Assembly (NCBI GenBank): GCA_034769895.1 | Contig: JAWRYS010000710.1 | Location: 310,001 to 374,000 of the forward strand | Reading direction: 5' to 3' | Origin: Magicicada septendecula | Taxonomy: Eukaryota > Arthropoda > Insecta > Hemiptera > Cicadidae | DNA length: 64,000 nt | In this document: positions 24,114-34,085 of the stretch, in pieces | Numbering within the stretch: position 1 is the first letter of the stretch | How the letters are laid out: every line of letters starts with the position of its first letter | Program-made: the position numbers and the translations under genes | Notes under the pieces: generated by a model | What the model was told of the DNA's origin: nothing | Databases searched by the model: none | What the model saw: only the letters and a program-made list of their open reading frames with translations

Positions 24114-25297
24114 TGTTCTGTTATTATCATTATTAAAATATATAAAAACCTAAATTACTTTCACCTACCTGCAAAGGTCCTATCTGGGTCCAGAAATCCG
24201 ATTCACACGAACCACAGATGCAAACGTGTTTCATAGGTTAGTGAAATAATTGACTCTACACATCGTTAAGGAGAGAATTGATAATTTTAATTTTGTCAAA
24301 TCATTTAAGAAAACGGTTTATAAACTTTACCTTTGAAATAAATTAGTTAGAAAATATATATTGGTTGTTACATGATCATCCTTAAACTAACTTACGCTAC
24401 GCTTACCTTACTTTTTCAAACACACACACTCACAAAACTGCCCAGCCTGCATATTTTATATACCTCAAACACACACACACAAAATTTATTTCTCCCTTAA
24501 CACATTTTTTATAATAATCCCCCTACGTCGACCACGCGGTCATCGCGCCCACACCAAGTCCTCGTTCACGTGCCCAAAAAAAACGAAACTATTAGTTCAT
24601 CTTCTTCATTTTGACTCACTCACAACGGTTGCTATTTCACTCGTGCACTTTTGACTAATATTCCATATTTTAACGGTGAGGTCGGCTGACCTTGGAAAGA
24701 AAACTGTTAACAAAAATTTAGATGGACCGCATGCGGTCTGTTGGTACGAGGTACTGGGCAGAATTTTTTTCTCGGTTCCCTCTCCACAGTTTTTCAATAC
24801 GGGAACTCACTGCCTTGGGCGTCGTCGCCGAAGCTTCGGCCCATGCCATGCATGTAGTTTTTTAGTCAATATAGCCCACGATCTCATCTAGGCGTAGGCT
24901 GACGTCATAAAAGTGGGCCGGACTTGAGCAGCATTTCTGGAAGGTCTTTGAGAAGACGATGAATACTCTTGCGCTTTGGCCATCTTGAGTTTTTTTCCAG
25001 CGCGTGGGTCGGCACCCATGCTTGGTGAAACGCATAGGTGCGCACTGCCACACTCTCGCATAGTTCTCAGAAAACTAGGGTGGTACATTCTTCGCTTGCC
25101 GCGTTACACAATTGAAATTGCGTATCGCCTTTGTCTCAAACTGTTCAGTTAACATGTGGTCTGTTACAATGGAATGAATTTGGTTGCACCATAATTTTCA
25201 CAATTTTTAGACAAGCCCGCCCAAAATGAAATAAATAAATATATAAATGCCCCTTACTGAAAGAAAATAAAGTGACCCCAAAATTGACACGCTACAA
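24114..25297 (-). repeat. Element C 3' LTR (short form)
   Basis: Matches 34086-35265 closely. On the minus strand it starts TGTAGCGTGTCAATTTTGGGG and lacks about 60-70 bases present at the start of the other LTR. Confidence 0.9.
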
Positions 25298-25348
25298 TAC
25301 CCCCTCGATGAGAATTCTGCTGTTCACAACAGAAGAAATCTCATCGAT
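25298..25348 (-). promoter_or_regulatory. Polypurine tract and adjoining hairpin of element C
   Basis: On the minus strand GAGGGGGTATT borders the 3' LTR. The hairpin at 25306-25348 has 20-base arms starting TCGATGAGA, 18 of 20 positions pairing, and a CAC loop. Confidence 0.78.
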
Positions 25349-26614
25349 AACCCCGAAGAGGACCGGTGAGGAACTGTTGCCAACAACCCCTGGTTCTTAA
25401 TCTGCATGGGTACACGACCCCCCGGGCTCAGCGACCATGGACTCATCTGAACGAGATCACTGGACTTCTCCGTAAGAGATCCCAACACCAAGAAATCGAA
25501 CAGACTCGTACCACAGCACACCTCGCTTTCTAACATGCTACCCCCAAAATCCTCAATCCCTGGCTCAAAGTATTCCAGATCCTCTACCGATATGGTTCCC
25601 CTTTTATGCAAACTGGGCTGCCTTTAGCAGGTACTGGGCTCACACATACTCACATTACATGTTGCCATAACTCATTGAGAAAAAAAATTCTTTTAAAATC
25701 TATTAAAAATTAAAAAAAAATTCAAAAATCAAAAAAAATATTTTATCAAAAAATTCTCTTCCTTGTTTTTCTAATTTTTGTTTCAAATGACTTAACTTAG
25801 ACATTTCTACTAATCTAAACACATCCTTACTCTAACATGAGAACCACTTATAGTCTACCAATACAATGCAATACAATAAAATAAACATGGTTAATACACA
25901 CATAATAAAATAATCATTACTCAAAATTATTTACCCACTGGCAGGCGAAAAATCAAGATTTTTTTTTTCCAAAAAATTAAAATTTCCAAAAATTTTAAAA
26001 TTCAAAAACAATATTTAAATTTATTTAAATGTTTCTTTTATATGTAAAATTATTTAAAAATTGGTTTAAATCAATTAAATAAACAAATTAAACTGACTTC
26101 CTACTATACAGGCTTAGTAGGCATATGACCTCATCAGCTGATCGAAACTAGGTCAAGTCCAAGACCCTTGACCTACATATGTTAGGTATGCTTTCTGAAA
26201 CTACATTAAACATCTGTAACAATCTAACTAGAAACACAAAACAATAAAATCAAACATTTAAAATTACAAAATATTATTATAAACAATAAGCCAATTTCCA
26301 TTTAAATTATTTAAAATAAACAATTCTTAACTTCACATTATTTTCAATCCTATCAAATTTCTGTCACTGGTTTCGAAAAAATAAAAATTTTATATATTCA
26401 ATTACAAGTCGCTCTCTTTAAGTAACAATCTTATTCTCCAATACTGCAGGTGATGTAAATTAATTATTCTCATTTAATTTAGTACTTGATCTGGATACCT
26501 ATATAATCTTTCTCCCTCTGACTCTACTATTAACTTTTACTACATGACACCCATCTATCAAAATATCTATCGAAACATTCTAAACTCACTTTACCTCTGG
26601 CACCGCTCATCTTT

Positions 26615-26770
26615 GTACTAGGATGTGTGTTCCCTACCTGGCTATACCCATACGAGCCAATGCCCCTCCAAAATATCGGCAAACACTCACTCAAACTACT
26701 CTATTCCCGCCACAACGCCGCACGTTGCTCACACCTTACCACCTCACCCTTACTACAAAATATCATCAAC
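26615..26770 (-). pseudogene. Second, decayed copy of C's own protease-RT linker
   Basis: GTGTGTTCCCTACC, AATATCGGCAAACACTC and CTTACCACCTCACCC..TACTACAAAAT occur here in the same order as in the live pol at 31288-31440. The copy lies 2 kb beyond the end of pol, so it is a duplicated fragment rather than normal pol. Similar relics sit in A and B. Confidence 0.7.
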
Positions 26771-27806
26771 AAATATGTTTATATCTCATTCACATTACTC
26801 ATCGCTACATATACTCACTACTACTGTGTCAACATCAATACTTCTCAAAATACTATAACATATATGAACTCAAAACAACATTACATTATCTTCCTCTCTA
26901 CTATTCCAACTTTAACTCTGACTTCAACTTGGACAGATCTATACGTCCCGTAAAATATTCATCACCCAAAAACTCTCTTTTGTTAACTTGCATAAATTAT
27001 TATTTTATTTCTCCTTATCATTATTGTTATCATTACTCCAAAACATCTGTAATACATTAAAAACATTACACTGAACATTAATTACTTGAAACATTTATAG
27101 CCACTATACCAGTGACATGTTGTAGGCTGATCAGCTGATCCTACTAACACAATTAAAACACATCTCATAATTGAACAAATTACATGGAATATACCTTTAT
27201 CAATACTTACTTCTACCCCCATTATTTTCCCCTTTCTAATTCTGATCATTTTGTGTTACCCGCCTGCCAGACGTTTAATTATTAGCTTAGAAAAAAAATA
27301 CACACATAATGAAACACATTTTTATCAACAACTATATCTAACTTACAACAATAGAATAGTACACTTAGAATTATAGCATGAACAACTTGTATTGAAAATA
27401 TGAGCATCTAGTTATTTAGCAGAGCACAAGCAGTTTTATTGGATCAAAATTAAATTAGTAAAGAAATTTTTTATGTTATAAAATTTACATTCATGACTCC
27501 TTTGAGTCACCTCCCAGCCACACACACTATTTCAAATTATGGAGGACTATGGCGCCCTGGCGCTTCGACAAAGACTGTATATTTTGGAGCAGGTTTTACC
27601 TCTCCGTGTCTTTGCTTCCGCTATTACATTTGAAAGTATTGAACATCAACATGTTCGGGTCTATAATTATACACCCTTAATGCGGGTCTACCACCTTTCT
27701 CTGCTACCCCCAAGCGGGCAGAGTGGCAGCCGCTGTTTCATAGTTTCCGGAGATTTCCCCTAGTTGTCTCCCCCCATTGAATTTCTAATCTGTACCAATT
27801 TCAAGT

Positions 27807-27842
27807 CAGCTATGGTCAAGGGACTTGATATGACCATAGCTG
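27807..27842. repeat. Perfect 12-bp inverted repeat in C 3' region
   Basis: CAGCTATGGTCA (27807-27818) and TGACCATAGCTG (27831-27842) flank a 12-base loop. Element B has an equivalent stem at 8565-8625. Confidence 0.85.
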
Positions 27843-28792
27843 GCCACTAGCCAAAACCACGGTTAGTGCTGGTAAAACAGTAACCGCCCGAAAAGCCGGG
27901 GAAATCTAAACTTCAATTTGACTGCCTGTTATATCTATTACTAATATGTGCGACACGGTCGTTTAGAAGTGTGTAAATTTTATTTTACACGAATAAGGTG
28001 TGCCGCACATTTTCGCCATTTTGGCCTCCGATGGGGGTAACACTCTCTGTTACCCCCAACCCATTTCACTATCTACGGGAGCACAGGCCACCCCCGCAAT
28101 AGCAACTTACTAACTAATTATTAACATTGATAATTAAACTTTCTACATTGGCCGTTCCACACTCCATTGTTCTATCACTTCATTGAGCACCAATCAACCC
28201 CCTAAAATTACCCTTTAATCTTGTATAATAACAAGTTCTTTTATTTACTTTTAAAAATTTTCACATAGACACTTCTACAAGTCCAATCTTTCACTTTTCA
28301 CTAACACTTTCTTTCTGACAAAATAATAAGTACCACAATGAATCATCTTATGCAGTTACATCAAAATAAAATACATTTGTGTTGTTTTCTGAGGGAAAAC
28401 AATTCCTTGAAAATTTAAGTATTCAAATTCCATATTTTTGGTTGTTTCATTTTACAATTTCTAAAATAAAACTAAAATATTTCGTGAAAAGAGGAAAGAA
28501 AAAAAAATATATATATACGACCTTTCCACGAAACTATGGGTCCCCCTCCCCGTTCAAATATGTAGTTAAATTTCTATTTTGTACCAATTTTGGTGGAGCC
28601 GGACCATCGTTGCTTTCACCGCCCGAAGGAAGATCTGCCAACCATGGCCTGCCTCCGGGTTCCGAATTCCACGGCCAGGACTGGTAAGATCGTGACCGCC
28701 CGAAAATGGGGGAGACTCCCTTCTGTAAACATATAAAATCAGATTAAATTTCATTCACTCAATAATAATTAATAACAATCATGGTAAAATTC

Positions 28793-30121
28793 CTATGATG
28801 ACCAATACAATTTCAAATTTGTAGCATTGTGTGTCCCTACTATCTCCCTTGTCTCTCTGTTCTGCAATACATACGAATTCTTCATCTTAACTTCTATTAC
28901 CTCATACGGTCCCTCATAGAGTAAGAAAAATTTCTTGATCTCCTTGTCCTGAGCGCTCGACAAATCATGTCTCCTCACCAATACCAATTGTCCTACTTCG
29001 TACTTCATCCACTTACCTTTTGCATCGTGCCTACGTTTTCTTTGTTCTCCTTTGCTTAATAAACTCTCATTTGCCAACCTGATTTTTATACTCACATCCG
29101 CTTTCTCACTCTCAGGTGGGTAATCAAACAACTGTTCCAGAATCCTCGGGGGGCGTGTTCCTTTGATTAACTCGTGAGGTGTATAGCCGGTGGACTCGTG
29201 GGTGGTACTGTTCAGCCAAGTCTCTACTCTTCGGACGTACAACGGCCACTCGCTGTGTTTAGCGTGACAATAGGCTCTAAAGATCCTGCCTATCTCTCTC
29301 ATTACACGCTCAGCCTGGTTGGACTGGGGATGGTACACAGCCGTATGTTTCGTGACGATTCCTTCCCATCCTAGAGTCTGACGCCATTTCCCACTGATGA
29401 ACTGTGGACCATGATCTGATAGAATCACTTTCGGCTTACCCACGTGAATCATGTAGTCCTTTGTCACCTTCTCACTCAATACCTGACTGGTAGCTCTTTT
29501 AACGCTATACAATCTCACATATTTAGAAAAAGTATCAAGCATCACAAAAATATACATCACTCCGCCTCTACCCTTTGGCAATGGCCCAAACAAATCTACC
29601 GCAACTAAATCGAAAGGTCTATTCACTTTTATAAAATTCATCTCCCCTTCTACTCTATAATTTACTACCTTCGATTTCCGACATAAATCACAACCCCTCA
29701 ACAATTTTCTAACCCTTCTTTCCATATTTTTAAAAACACATGACTCTTTCAAAACATTAGCACACTTCTTCGCCCCAAAATGACCATATCTTAAATGACA
29801 ATCCCAAATAATCTTATCAACTAACCCCTCTGGCATAACTAGTTTCCAATCACGCTCACCCCCTACTACTTTCTTAAATAATAACCCCTGATAAATCTGA
29901 AAATGCTGATTATATTCTGACTCTGTTAATTCTGTTTCTAAGCTACCCATAATCTTACCTGACTTACCATCTGCTCGTTGCATGGTTCTGATGTCCTTCA
30001 ACTCTTCACCAAAAATTCTATCTTCTCTGCTAATCTGAAAAATTTCAATTTCCTTTAAATCCATCCTTGTTGTCTGTTCCCTTGATGTACTCCCATTCAA
30101 AATTATATTCCTGTAAAACAA
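28793..30121 (-). pseudogene. pol: Element C integrase segment of pol
   Basis: This frame carries the retroviral-type integrase that inserts the cDNA copy. In order: an HHCC zinc-binding domain (HLRYGHFGAKKC, then CDLCRKSK), the DDE core with VAVDLFGPLP, LSDHGPQF and NQAERVMREI giving the three acids, and a basic C-terminal region with YEGPYEVIEV like the Ty3/gypsy GPY module. No chromodomain follows. It ends 28793 with NLKLYWSS. The first ~20 codons of the open frame are not family sequence: the RNase H frame runs into it through a one-base shift near 30060. The integrase itself looks intact. Confidence 0.92.
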
Positions 30122-31043
30122 GTACCCACCTGGTTAAACGGCTGTGAGCGAGTTTACATGTATTTAAGAAAGATAGTGCCTTGTGATCGGTGCGGATCAC
30201 CGTCCTATTTCCCAAGATGTAAGTGCGAAATTTGCTAACGGCGAACACAATACTTAATAGTTCCTTTTCGGTAGTGGTATAGTTCTTCTCAGCCATCAAC
30301 AAGGATCTGCTCGCAAATGCGATGGTTAGGTGTTCTTTCTCTTCGTCTTCTTGGTAGAGTTCCGCACCTACGGCCACGTTACTAGCATCTGTCTGTAAGA
30401 AAAATATTTTATTAAAATCAGGGTGGTTCATCATTATCATTTTGCTAAATTTCTGTTTAATTTCGTTGAACGCCTCTCGTTCCACTAATCTCCATCTCCA
30501 TTGTTTATTTTTCTGGAGTACCGCACTCAATCTTGCTGTCACATGGGCGTAGTTCTTCTGAAATTTTCGATAAAAATTACACAATCCCAGAAAACTCTGT
30601 AGCTGCTTGATGTTCTTTGGCTCAGGGAAGCGCATGATGGAGTCCACTTTATCCGGATTTGCGGAGATTCCTTCTGGTGTGATTATAAATCCTAAAAAAT
30701 TTATTTGTGTCTGTAGAAATTTTGATTTGTCCCAATTTACAGTAAGTCCGCCTTCCTTTAATTTGGCTAGCACATATTCTAAATGATCTAAATGGTCCTC
30801 AAAAGTTCTTGATGCAATTAAAATATCATCTACATATACCATTAAAAAATCTAAATCTTTGGGTTTTAAAATTTGGTCTAAGCATTTTATGAAGCTGGCT
30901 ACGCTGGTATTTAATCCAAATGGCAATCTTTGAAATTGATAGTTCTTACCGTTAAATAGGAAAGCTGTATATTTCCTACTCACCTCCGCCAATGGTACCT
31001 GCCAATATCCTGCTGTTAAATCCAATGACGTCATATATCTCAC
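30045..31043 (-). pseudogene. pol: Element C RT core and RNase H segment of pol
   Basis: Reverse transcriptase fingers and palm: SLDLTAGYWQVPL holds the first catalytic aspartate, LPFGLNTSVASF follows, and YVDDILI (residues 70-76) is the active-site YxDD box. FLGFIITPEG and LQSFLGLCNFYRKF mark the thumb. RNase H follows: LQTDASNVAVGAEL, TEKELLSIV and RTDHKAL supply its acidic residues. The segment is cut off from the upstream RT motifs by a one-base shift near 31088 and from integrase by another near 30060. Confidence 0.93.
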
Positions 31044-31086
31044 CCCGCTGAATTTCTGAAATATTTCATTGATTGACTCTGGTGAT

Positions 31087-32139
31087 TCACCGGTCTGGTA
31101 TTATTATCTGGTTGATTCTCCTGGCATCTAAACATAACCTAACTCTGCCATCTTTTTTAATTACTACAACTAATGGGTTCGAATAGTGTGATACTGACCT
31201 TTCTATTATCCCTCCTTCCAGCATCCTGTCCAGCTCCTCTTGCACCGCTCGTCTCTTGGAATAAGGCACGGGATAACTCCGCTGCATGAAAGGTGTGTGT
31301 TCCCGTATCTGCAATGTACATACATAATCCTTTGCCCTTCCTGGAATATCGGCAAACACTCCCTTAAACTCCTCGATCACTTGCCACAGCGCTGCGCGCT
31401 GATCACTCCTTACCACCTCACCTCCACTACAAAATTCATCCGCCCTTATCTCCCATACTGCATTATTAATATTACTCCTTTCATCCTCACAATCAATACC
31501 AATATACTCACTCTCTCTACATAAATTTACTCTAGTATCTGCATCACTTTCACCTACTCTCTTTTGTAGTATTTTTACCCCCGTTGTTCTAACTTTATCT
31601 ATTATTTGTTCAAAATTAGCCTTTACAGACCGATCACCCCCGTCTAATTCTACTATTTTCTCCTTAAAGTTTACAATAGCTTTATTTCTTTGCAGGAAAT
31701 CATTACCCAATATAATGTCTAAACTTAACCCTTTAACTACCAAAAATGTGTTCTCAAATTCTATGTCATTTATCAAAAAACTTAAGTGTATCTGTTTTGT
31801 TATTCTCTTACTGCGTACGCCTGTAACTCCTACTACTGTAACCCCAGCTACTGGTAAAATCGGAATATTCTTTATACTTTCTTTTAACTCTCCTAAAATG
31901 TTTTCAGCAATAACAGAAATCTCACTACCTGTATCTACAAGTGTTCTATAATATTTATTAGCTATATTTACCTGTATTTCTGTTAGTCCCGCTCTCACCT
32001 CGATTGCCTTGTTTTCTTCCTCCAGCAGATCTGCAACTATGTCTGTTCTAATTACATTACTCGTGACATCTTCTAACAGTTGGACCTCACTTGCTTCCCC
32101 GTACAGTGGTCTGGTCCGTGCTACCACTGTATGCTCTAG
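31087..32139 (-). pseudogene. pol: Element C protease and RT N-terminus segment of pol
   Basis: An aspartic protease domain with LVDTGSEIS (D65 counted from codon 32125) and the second conserved box DIILGND about residues 137-143. A linker of about 130 residues follows, then the start of RT (KRRAVQEEL, IERSVSHYSNP, KKDGRVRLCLDARR). It stops at IIPDR and TGA where the next frame takes over. There is no ATG at the start; the frame is open back across the gag stop in the -1 register, fitting expression by ribosomal frameshift. The protease matures Gag-Pol. Confidence 0.92.
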
Positions 32140-32146
32140 TTTTCCG
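32136..32146 (-). promoter_or_regulatory. Candidate -1 ribosomal frameshift site
   Basis: The last gag codons before the stop read GGAAAAC then TAG. The pol frame continues in the -1 register from CTAGAG. The heptamer is one base off the classical A AAA AAC pattern, so efficiency is uncertain. Confidence 0.5.
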
Positions 32147-33848
32147 GTTGTTGTCTATGGTTGCTTGTTGTGGGTATCTGGTGATCCCGCGGCGGTCCCT
32201 GGTGGTAGTTATTTTTTCCTTGGTACTGCCTGTTTTCGTTTCTCCTCCTCTGCTCTTCTCTTGGTAAATTACATTTATAACATCGTTGTCTGCTGGCGAA
32301 ATTCCCCCATTTGCACCTGGAACAACTCCACTCACCTGGTTTGTTTACATTATCTCTATGCACATTATTATTATACCCACGATAATTATTACTCTTATTT
32401 TGATTATATTCGACATGCTGATGGTTATTATTCTGTTGTGTTCGCCTACCCCCTTCTCGATCTCTAATACTCTGTAATATATCTAGTATTCTCTCCAACT
32501 CGTTCATATCTTCAATTTCTTTTGTCATTAAAGTGGTTTGTACATCCTTCGGTAAGTGTTTACTTACATGTCTAACAAAAGATTTAAATGGTATCTGCGG
32601 CTCTAAATACTTCGCTTCGTTATATAACTTTGTCACGTATATTGTTAAATTATTATTATTAGGGTGTCCTAAAAAATCGCCCGTTCCCATTATCCGGCTT
32701 CTTAGTATTTCTTGTTCATCTTCGGTCCAATATTTCCCTTTAAATGCTCTTTCAAATGTCTCATAACAGTCCCATTCTGACCGATGTGCTTCCGCCCACA
32801 CTACTGAACTACCCCTAAAACATTTAATTATTTTGGTTAATTGTACCTCCCAATTACTGTTATTGAAACGGTTGTATTCCCGGGTTTGGTTTATGAATCT
32901 CATTGGATGTATTGTCCGGTTTTCATAGCTAAATGTTTCTAATTCAATTTCATTGTGTAAATCTCTAGTTATGATAACCCTTTCAGTAACCCTGGTAAAT
33001 TTTTTGTTAATTTCCCCCCGTAATTCATTTTTCACACTCATTAAATTGTTCTCAATTACCGTACATTTATCATATATGTTATTACTAGTTTGTAGACTGA
33101 ATTCATCTATTTCTCTAAGCTTACTTTGTATGGTACTTATTTTACAATTGGTATTATCTGCATGCTCTGAAATAGCTTTACTTACTGTTTCTATATTCTC
33201 TGCTATACTTATTACATTTGACTCAAAATTTTCTAACTGATCTTGTAAAACGGTTGTTTTAATGTCTATTTGTTTATTTATTTCAGATTTGGTTTTCATC
33301 TCTATCTGCTTATCTACTGTAGCTAAACATTTATTTTCTATCTCTTTACTTTGTGTCTCAATTTGGTTTTGAACTGTGCTAATTACTGTTTCATTAATTG
33401 TATTGATTTTGTCATGTAAATCATTTATTTTAGCATCGAACTTCTCATTAACTATTTCTACTACTTGTTCTTGCATATTTGTACAACGTACGTCTATTTC
33501 ATTGATTCGTCTGTCAAAACTAATATTCTGCTTTCTGATTTCATTTTTAACTTCTTCAAATTTTACGTTAAAATTATTTTGAACTTCTCTAATTTCATTT
33601 TTCTGTTCACTAAATTTCTCATCTAGGTTACTGAATTTCTCATCTAGGTTACTGAATTTCTCATCGAACTTATTATTCTGTATATTAAAAAGCGTCTGCA
33701 TCATTTTTACTATTTGATTTTCGTCAGCCCTGTTAATCGGGACTGGCGTTGAGTGAATAATTTCTCCACTCATAATTTGTGATTCAGTTGCGCTTGTCTG
33801 GCTTTCATTGGTATTGTCAGTTAGACTGACATTCTCGTTATCTGCCAT
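32136..33848 (-). CDS. gag: Element C Gag with RanBP2-type zinc finger
   Basis: Intact 570-residue frame starting MADNENVSLT. Residues 1-55 match element B's protein. About 55-290 is a long coiled coil with a perfect internal repeat (SNLDEKF). Residues 295-460 are capsid-like: FSYENRTIHPMRFI, FERAFKGKYW and KYLEPQIPFKSF parallel D's Gag. The tail is Gln/Asn-rich. At 505-530 it has GEWSCSRCKWGNFASRQRCY followed by KC: W507, C509, C512, N516, C523 and C526 fit the RanBP2 zinc-finger pattern W-x-C-x2-C-x3-N-x6-C-x2-C exactly. That fold is a known single-stranded RNA binder, so it probably replaces the usual CCHC knuckle in genome packaging (inference). It ends with UAG in a -1 overlap with pol. 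Confidence 0.93.
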   Translation of the reverse strand: MADNENVSLTDNTNESQTSATESQIMSGEIIHSTPVPINRADENQIVKMMQTLFNIQNNKFDEKFSNLDEKFSNLDEKFSEQKNEIREVQNNFNVKFEEVKNEIRKQNISFDRRINEIDVRCTNMQEQVVEIVNEKFDAKINDLHDKINTINETVISTVQNQIETQSKEIENKCLATVDKQIEMKTKSEINKQIDIKTTVLQDQLENFESNVISIAENIETVSKAISEHADNTNCKISTIQSKLREIDEFSLQTSNNIYDKCTVIENNLMSVKNELRGEINKKFTRVTERVIITRDLHNEIELETFSYENRTIHPMRFINQTREYNRFNNSNWEVQLTKIIKCFRGSSVVWAEAHRSEWDCYETFERAFKGKYWTEDEQEILRSRIMGTGDFLGHPNNNNLTIYVTKLYNEAKYLEPQIPFKSFVRHVSKHLPKDVQTTLMTKEIEDMNELERILDILQSIRDREGGRRTQQNNNHQHVEYNQNKSNNYRGYNNNVHRDNVNKPGEWSCSRCKWGNFASRQRCYKCNLPREEQRRRNENRQYQGKNNYHQGPPRDHQIPTTSNHRQQPEN

Positions 33849-34063
33849 TTTAACTTTTGTTTAAATATCTCTATTACTTTCAAAAAAATGTTTTCGTATA
33901 ATAAATATTACACATTCATATTATATCTAAAATTATTGTAAAATTTTCTACCTCAAGTTAATTTTGCGTAAGTTATTTCATTTTTATTTTATTCCGCCAA
34001 CCCTAAAACACACGCTTGCATCTTCGTAGGTGTGGAATTTAACTTTTAACAATAAATTAAATT

Positions 34064-34083
34064 CGTTCCTGTTACGGGCGCCG
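34064..34083 (-). other. Primer binding site of element C
   Basis: Two bases beyond the 5' LTR the minus strand reads CGGCGCCCGTAACAGGAACG. This resembles lysine-tRNA sites (TGGCGCCCGAACAGG) with one inserted T and a changed first base. Confidence 0.5.
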
Positions 34084-34085
34084 TT

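Larger units (their letters stand above)
25349..28792 (-). other. Element C 3' noncoding region
   Basis: About 3.4 kb between pol and the LTR without a credible gene. It carries the same blocks as A and B: ACTGGACTTCTC near 25461, CTGCCTTTAGCAGGTACTGGG near 25618, a pol relic near 26615, CACACACACTAT near 27519, GCCGCTGTTTCATAG near 27729, a 12-bp inverted repeat at 27807-27842, and two CGCCCGAAAA motifs (27884 and 28696). An A/T-rich tract spans about 25680-26090. An env gene is usual at this position in errantivirus-like elements, but none is visible. Confidence 0.7.

Noticed and set aside
26623..27060. Three overlapping plus-strand frames in C's 3' region
   Set aside because: They lie antisense to a decayed pol fragment and share its codon skew; none is conserved.
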